64,000 nucleotides of DNA. It comes from Cyanoderma ruficeps (Eukaryota > Chordata > Aves > Passeriformes > Timaliidae). The stretch spans positions 3,685,350-3,749,349 of the forward strand of contig VZDJ01000223.1 of assembly GCA_008694505.1 (NCBI GenBank). Reading direction: 5' to 3'. Within the stretch, counting starts at the first letter, position 1. Each line of letters starts with the position of its first letter. Position numbers and translations under genes: made by a program. Positions 57,901 to 64,000 of this stretch are shown here, piece after piece. Under the pieces are notes generated by a model, which saw nothing but the letters and a program-made list of their open reading frames with translations, did not search any database and was not told the origin of the DNA.

Positions 57901-60900
57901 CAGCAGCTCTGGAGCCCCCCCAGCCTCAACTTTTCCTCAGTCTCTGGTTCTGATCAATCCCACTGCAGGGAACGCTATTTCCAGCCCAATCCTCCTGTAT
58001 AAAGGTTTAGCTCAAACCCTGTGTGGTGTTGATAAAGATCCCAAAGTCACTTGGGGCGTCCCCACTGAGGAGGGGACGTTTTCCTGCTGCTGCTGTGGGT
58101 TTGAGCAGCAAACACGTGAGTTTGTGAGTGTGAGCTGAGCGTGAACACACCGCGAGTGCCCAAGGAGCAGCCCAGCATTCCCACAGATTTCTCCTGCCTG
58201 TGCCATTTTGTCCCCATCCACAGAGCAGCGACATCCAAAAAAAAAGCTCTGCCCATTCCAAAGGGAAAGGTTAACAATTATGCCCAGCTAATTATATCCC
58301 AATAAAAACACCAGCCTCATTATTCCATCCCGGTTCGTATTTTCATATCTAACTTCTGTTTGTTCAAAGTAAACACCCTCAAATTATTATTATTATTATG
58401 CTTTCTTAAAAATACAAGATACCCTCAACTTTATTTCCAGGGATACATGTTCATTAGAGATAAGGTGATTTAAAAATAAAAGTAATTTTCTACTGTTAAT
58501 TGTAAGCAGAAAACAATAAACTCCCCATGAAAATGCACAAATAAACCAACACACAGGCCTCGAATGCTAGAAGTTCAGTAATTGCTTTTCTGATAAAATG
58601 TTTTCAACTTCTTAATATTATTTTTATAGCTAAAAATCTCGCTTTCAGACAATAGGCTAGGAGCTGGCATTCCCCACATGTTTTAGACAAATAATGCACT
58701 CCCAATCAAAAGCAATGGAAGAATTGCTCCTGCCTTGTGGGTATTATATTTTTTAATCTACCAATAAGTTCGGTTTGTCTTTCTTTTTTTTTTTTTAGTT
58801 TTACAGAAAGTAATTCCAAACTGTAAGCCACGACTGACCTAACTACTTATTAAAAATGCTAATATGCTTTTGTGCTTTGATGTCTGGTGAACAATAAAAG
58901 GGAGAGAGTTACTCTGGGACACTGTAATCCTTTATTTGTCACTAAGTTATGACACCCAGCAGAGCTGTGTGACAGTCCAAATCAATCATCCCCCGTGCAC
59001 TGCAGGCCTCCTCTGCCTCCTGCAGAGTCTATGCAGTTTAATTAGCTTTTTTTCACACTAGCATAATGTACATCTGCAGCTTCAGCAAGAAAAAGAAATG
59101 GAGGATAGTTCACTGGGATACGGTGCCTTAAAAAAAGTTCATATAAAAAAAAAAAGTCTGAAAGAAGAAACATCACAATCCTTTGTAGTTTACTTCAGAG
59201 GAGTTTGCGGTAGAAATCTACAGGACTGGGTACTCTATATTGTTAAATGTAGATTTTTTTTTTTTCAACCTAATAAAGGGCTTTTCAGCTAAAATCTCAG
59301 ATGGCATTTAAAGCCTTGTTCTTTTCTAATGGTCTATATCTTTTATACCTTCTTCTCGCGGTTGATCATGCAGCAGCTCATTATCTGCTGCTCTCCCCCC
59401 TCCCCACGGTGGGCTGGCACAATGGAGGTTTCAATCCCATATTTGCTGGTTAAAACTCACTGCCCCGTCCCTGGCTGGAGCAGGCAAAGCCCTGCTCCCT
59501 CCCACCAGCACCGGCCAGAGCCCGCTGCAAGCGCTGGATCCACAATAAATAAGAATTCCCTACAACCAGCCAAGCGCAGGAGCAGGGGTGGAGAGGGGCA
59601 GGAGGGGCTGAGCTCGCCTGGCATCCCCTCAGCCACCCTGCCCGAGGACGTCAGGGGAGAGAAAACCTCCAGATAAATGGGATTCCGTCATCCCAGGGAA
59701 ATATTTCTGGCCTTGTTTGGTGCGTGGTCAGACCTGATGACACATTAAAATCAAATGAAACCGACTCGGGGGCTGCCTTGTTTCAGAAAGGGGCAGTAGC
59801 CCCCTCCAGCCATTCCAGCTGAGCTGATGCAACTTGTTAAATGATAGTGCCAGATAAACTGGCTTTTATTTGTCTTTCCTCCCCTCCATGCAGGCCGAGG
59901 AAGTTTAAAGGCAGGAGCGACCCTTCCTTGCGCCTGTGGCCACAAAGGAGTCACCTGCAGGACGCAGCAGTCGCTTTATTCAAATGCTAGATTACATTAC
60001 CAGAGGCTTGTCACTCCTAATAACCTCCCAACAGAGAAAAGCATCTGAGGAGACGGCGGGGTTGGGTTCAAACGGGAGCACTCCACAAGAGCCAGCACTT
60101 CCCGCTCCCCGGTTTGAGGAGCTGGGCCGCGGTGGGAGCGCCTCACAAAGGCCGTGGCTGCGCGTGGGTGAGGTCCAGTGGGTCACCCCGGTGGAGACCA
60201 TCACAAAGGCTGGGGAGCAGCCAAAGACATTTATCAGCCTCTTGATTTTGAAGCAGACCTCGGCCTTCAAATAGCAGCAATTTGCTTAAGATCTGCTCGG
60301 ACTGCTGATGTTCCCCCTCCAGCGCCTTGGCTGGCGAAACGCAGACGTGATGCACCAGTTCTGGGCTCTAATGAAAGAACAAGAGCACTGGCCAGACCTA
60401 CTGTCAAAGACCCTTTCAGAGCTGTACCTGAAACTGTCTTTTAAACAGCACCTCTCTAATCCTTCAGTGCAAAAATACTTTATCCTCTTGTGGGAATTAT
60501 ACATATTTCCCAGTTCAAAGAGGTATAAAATATAAATGTACTTCTGTACAATTCAGCATTAAGAAGAGTAAATAGTGTACAGTGCCTTTTCATCTTTAGA
60601 TTTCAAGTTGCTTAAGCATTTAGAGACTACAGTTGGCATTTCTTGCTGTGCTGCTTCTTGGTCTAATGCTATTATTGAAAATACTTTTATCCTAGGCCTT
60701 GGCTGGGGTAATTCCTTTGAAAAATCTTATTCCACACTTACACCAGCAATTCTTCACTGTTTCCCCCTTCTAAAACAGATAATTCATTAAGACCATAATA
60801 TGCAATTTTAACATATTTCCAATTTAATGTTTATCAGGGTGTTCCAGTTTGGGGTCTGGTGGACAAAAGCACTGGATTTCTTGCTCAGAAATGAAACATT

Positions 60901-63900
60901 TTGAAATGATGACAATAACCTAGCTGAGCTTCCCTCTGTGAAGAGCAAAGAGCAGCCATGGTCCTCATGAGAGACCTTTTCCCACAGGACCCTCTCCTGG
61001 GCGTTTCAGTGCAAGCAACCACTTCCCTCCCGAAGCATCCCAAAGATGGATCTTCAAGGACTTGGAGAAAGGACAAGCAGAGGAGCAGCCCACGTCTCAC
61101 CAGCCCAAAGAATGTTGGAGACCAAAGGAGACCAAAGAATGTTGATCTCCTCAGAAACACAACCAGAAGGAGATACACAGACTCCTGCTCTTTATCCACA
61201 CACCAAGGGACTTGCATGGCCGCTTCATCAGCCAACACCTTTCTCCTGGCCCGTGTGCCCAAACCACTGCACTCCCAGTTCCTCTTCCCAGGGAGAGCCT
61301 GCGGGTTTTTCTTTTCATTTCCACCCCCATCCTTCCTGGCCAGAGGACAAGCCTCACTCCAGAACAGGCTCCAAGACAGGTAGTGCAAGGTGCCAGGGAG
61401 TGTTGTTGATTAGAGGAAAGGATGAAAAGTGAGATGAAACCTCACTCCTTCCTGTTTCTTATGCCTTGTTAGAGGAAATCTTTTGGGGATGAGGAAAACT
61501 GAGAGCTTTAAGGCTTCTCTGTAACAGAGAATTTAGAGCAGAAAAGAATTTTTTCCTTGTAATTCAGCAGGTTATATGTTGAAGTAAAAGAGTGCCCAAT
61601 CAAATAATAAAAAGTAAATTGTGAGCCATCTAATGCCTTGCCCAGTGCAGGAGAAGCATTGCTTTGGTGACGAACAGCCTGAGGAAGAGGAGCAGAGGCT
61701 GGTTCTGGGAAGAAGATGAAGTGATTGATTCTCTTTTTGAGAAAGTCAGGGGAGGGTGGTTGAAATCACTCCATTTCTACTGGAAGATGCCCCAATTACC
61801 CATTGAAGACAAGTCATGGCATTTCCCTCATTTGCCACACCATCATCTTCTTCAGGGAGATCCGAAAAGCAGAATTTTCCTTGTTAGAGCTCAGCAGGTG
61901 GGATCTGCAAGAGCTTTCAATGCTGCTACAGCCCCATTCTCACCTTGTCCTGCCCCTGTGGGATGTTCCTGCTCCTGTGGCACAGGGAATCAGAGGTTCA
62001 GCCCTGCAGAGCATCCCTCTCCATGGAGCTGCTGGGTTTCCCTTGGAGAGCTCATGGTGCCACCACAGCTTTGCCCTTCCAGCTCTGCAGGGGAGGTTGG
62101 GCAGGGGGAGGACAGAGAGAAGGGGAAGTGGGGGTGTGATAACATCTCCAACCACCCCAGTAGATCTGCTGGAATTCACCTGCCAGCCCCTGAGTCAGGC
62201 AGGGGGTCAGAGGGACCCACCTCTGTGGTTTGGGGGGTTGCCTCCAGCGAAGCAAAGACCTGCTGTTCCAGTGAGGGAGCAGCACAGGGATCCCATCCCG
62301 GATCTTGGAGCTCTCAGTTTGCTGACACTGGAAAGGCATCAGAGGAGATAGGAGGATACTTATGCAAAGACTTCTATCAATGGGGAGGCCCATCTTCAAA
62401 GCTTTGCTTTTACCAGGTGCTGGCACCCCTTCTGAGAGCTGTTCTTGCTTGGGGGGATTCCATCTCAAAGTCTTCACATCACAGGAAGGGGAGTCCGGCT
62501 TTGAAGAGCCTCACCAGCAATGGGCCAAACCTCTTATTTGCATTTCATTTTTGGCTGCGTGGAGCTCGTTGGCACCAAACAAGCATTTTGCAACCTTTTT
62601 AAAGCAACAAGGAGAAGTGTTTGCTGACACAGCTCAACACCAGGACTTGTACATGTGCATACAACTGAGAAAGTCACCAGCAGTCTGGGCAGGTGTGGAT
62701 GAGCGAATTAGAGTTAGAACAAAGCAGTGGTGCATTTGGAGTATGCCCATCAAGTCGCAACAAGCTGGAGTTAAAGTTAATTTAAGGGATGTACTTCCAG
62801 CATTTGCACTTGGCAGCTGGTTTGATTTCTGAAGGGAAGCCATGAAGAGAACTTTAAGTTGAGTTTATTTTAAGGCTGTCTTGTTTGAGTGGCTTTGCTG
62901 ATGGTCCTGGGAAATCTGTGTCACGTTGGACTCCAGCAGAATTTCTGCAGGATCCTCAGCACAGCCAGTGGGGCCTGCCTGGTCAGGGAGCAGCATCTTG
63001 CAGTATTTCAGAAGCACAAAAGGCATTGCCAAAGGCCACTCAAACTTGTTTTTAACTTCAACTTTACAACTTTATCCAACTCAGAGTTTCTTTAATTTCC
63101 TAAAGGTTCTTAGAATATAGGGCAGCGCTGACATAATCAAAGCAGCCAAGTCTCCTGGCTCAGACACCATCTTTGACCTTTCCGTGGTTCATTTTCCCTC
63201 TGTCACTTACTTTTCAGTGGAATTGCAGAACTTCACCCTCTAGTGTCTGAGGAGGAGTTTGGAAGGCGTTTAAGAAATGAAGGTCATTAGACATTACCTT
63301 TCCTGCTGCAAGCCCTTGCATGATGCACAGAGAGGATTATTATGCCCTTGCCCTTTGGTGTAAACAAACCTTGGAGCTGTTCTCTGCCATGTAACCAGAA
63401 CAAAGCCCTTTGCATCGTTAAACCTCCGACATGAGAGACTCAAGGAAAGCCTATTTACCATGCAGAACACAAGAAAGGTTCCCGAATAATCCAAGACAAA
63501 ACGTCTGTGCTGGGAAAGTACAGAGGTGGGACTGCTGGCTTCCCTTTTATGAGGATCCCCATATTCCCCAGCTCCCTGCTGGGCCGGCACAAAGAACCTG
63601 GAGCTGCTGGTCCTCCCTGCTCTGCTCGCTGTCCACAGAGGACTTCAAGGGGATGCAGCAAATCTTACGTCATGCTCAAAAATTCTTTGTGTAGTGGGTG
63701 ATCTCTCGGTGCCTGGGGGCAGGTTGACAAAAAAGAGGGTTCCCAGGGAGGCAGAGCTTTACACTGAACCCTTAAGACACAGAGAAACTGCTTTGAACCG
63801 TGTGTGACTTGGGTTCTGCTGCAGCACAGATTGTTTGGTTGGGCTGAGGTTGAAGCCAAGGACTTGGTTCAGGTCAACACACCCATGGAGGGGCTCAGAG

Positions 63901-64000
63901 CCAGCTCAGCTTCCCATGGAGAAGCCAAGGCCAGAATGTGGCTGCTGTGCCAGCAGGACTTCAGGAACTTTCCAGCCTAGTGCCCATCTCAGCACCCTTT
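54943..64000. other. Intergenic sequence to the window end, no gene seen
   Basis: No recognisable exon of RGS9 or another gene. AT-rich candidate regulatory blocks lie at 56480-56900, 58290-59060 and 60430-60800. A short duplicated CCAAAGAATGTTG occurs at 61107-61143. A long open frame at 61664-62602 is discussed under findings and not accepted as a gene. Confidence 0.55.
58290..59060. promoter_or_regulatory. Candidate conserved non-coding block
   Basis: AT-rich complex sequence with a short (ATT)n run at 58384-58399, CTTTGATG near 58876, and AATTAGC and TAATGTAC motifs near 59040-59070. The call rests on texture only. Confidence 0.25.

Overview
This is vertebrate nuclear DNA, almost certainly from a bird. 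The only recognisable gene is the 3' part of AXIN2, the Wnt-pathway scaffold (conductin), on the + strand. The interspersed repeats are CR1-type LINE 3' ends plus faint MIR-like SINE relics. I see no L1 or Alu-type sequence. CR1 as the main repeat together with compact AXIN2 introns points to a bird; a passerine is a guess.

Bases 1-1138 are AXIN2 intron. Seven exons follow (1139-1279, 1450-1946, 2053-2235, 2521-2739, 3318-3413, 4765-4932, 9064-9190). All introns inside the window have GT...AG ends, and the reading phase is continuous across every junction. They encode the last 476 residues: the GSK3-binding segment, the beta-catenin-binding segment, the His-rich linker and the C-terminal DIX polymerisation domain. 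The start codon, N-terminal region and RGS domain (roughly 365 residues by comparison with the 843-residue human protein) lie upstream of the window. The 3' UTR runs to about 10860 and contains a 20-base assembly gap beside a poly-T run.

From about 10.86 kb to 64 kb I find no convincing protein-coding or RNA gene. In other amniotes the AXIN2 3' flank is a long gene-poor interval before RGS9, and this region fits that picture (inference). It holds five tandem arrays, a G-rich hexanucleotide array, four CR1 fragments (a fifth is in an AXIN2 intron), up to three MIR-like relics, and several AT-rich, repeat-poor blocks that look like candidate conserved non-coding elements. Some of those blocks contain TCF/LEF-type motifs, and one contains two inverted ROR/REV-ERB-type motifs.

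No operon, CRISPR array, defence system or other new multi-gene system is visible. The more unusual signals are two minisatellites whose repeat units can each fold as a hairpin, the paired RORE-like motifs near 30.7 kb, a tandem NAGNAG splice acceptor in AXIN2, and loss of a His run from the AXIN2 linker relative to human.
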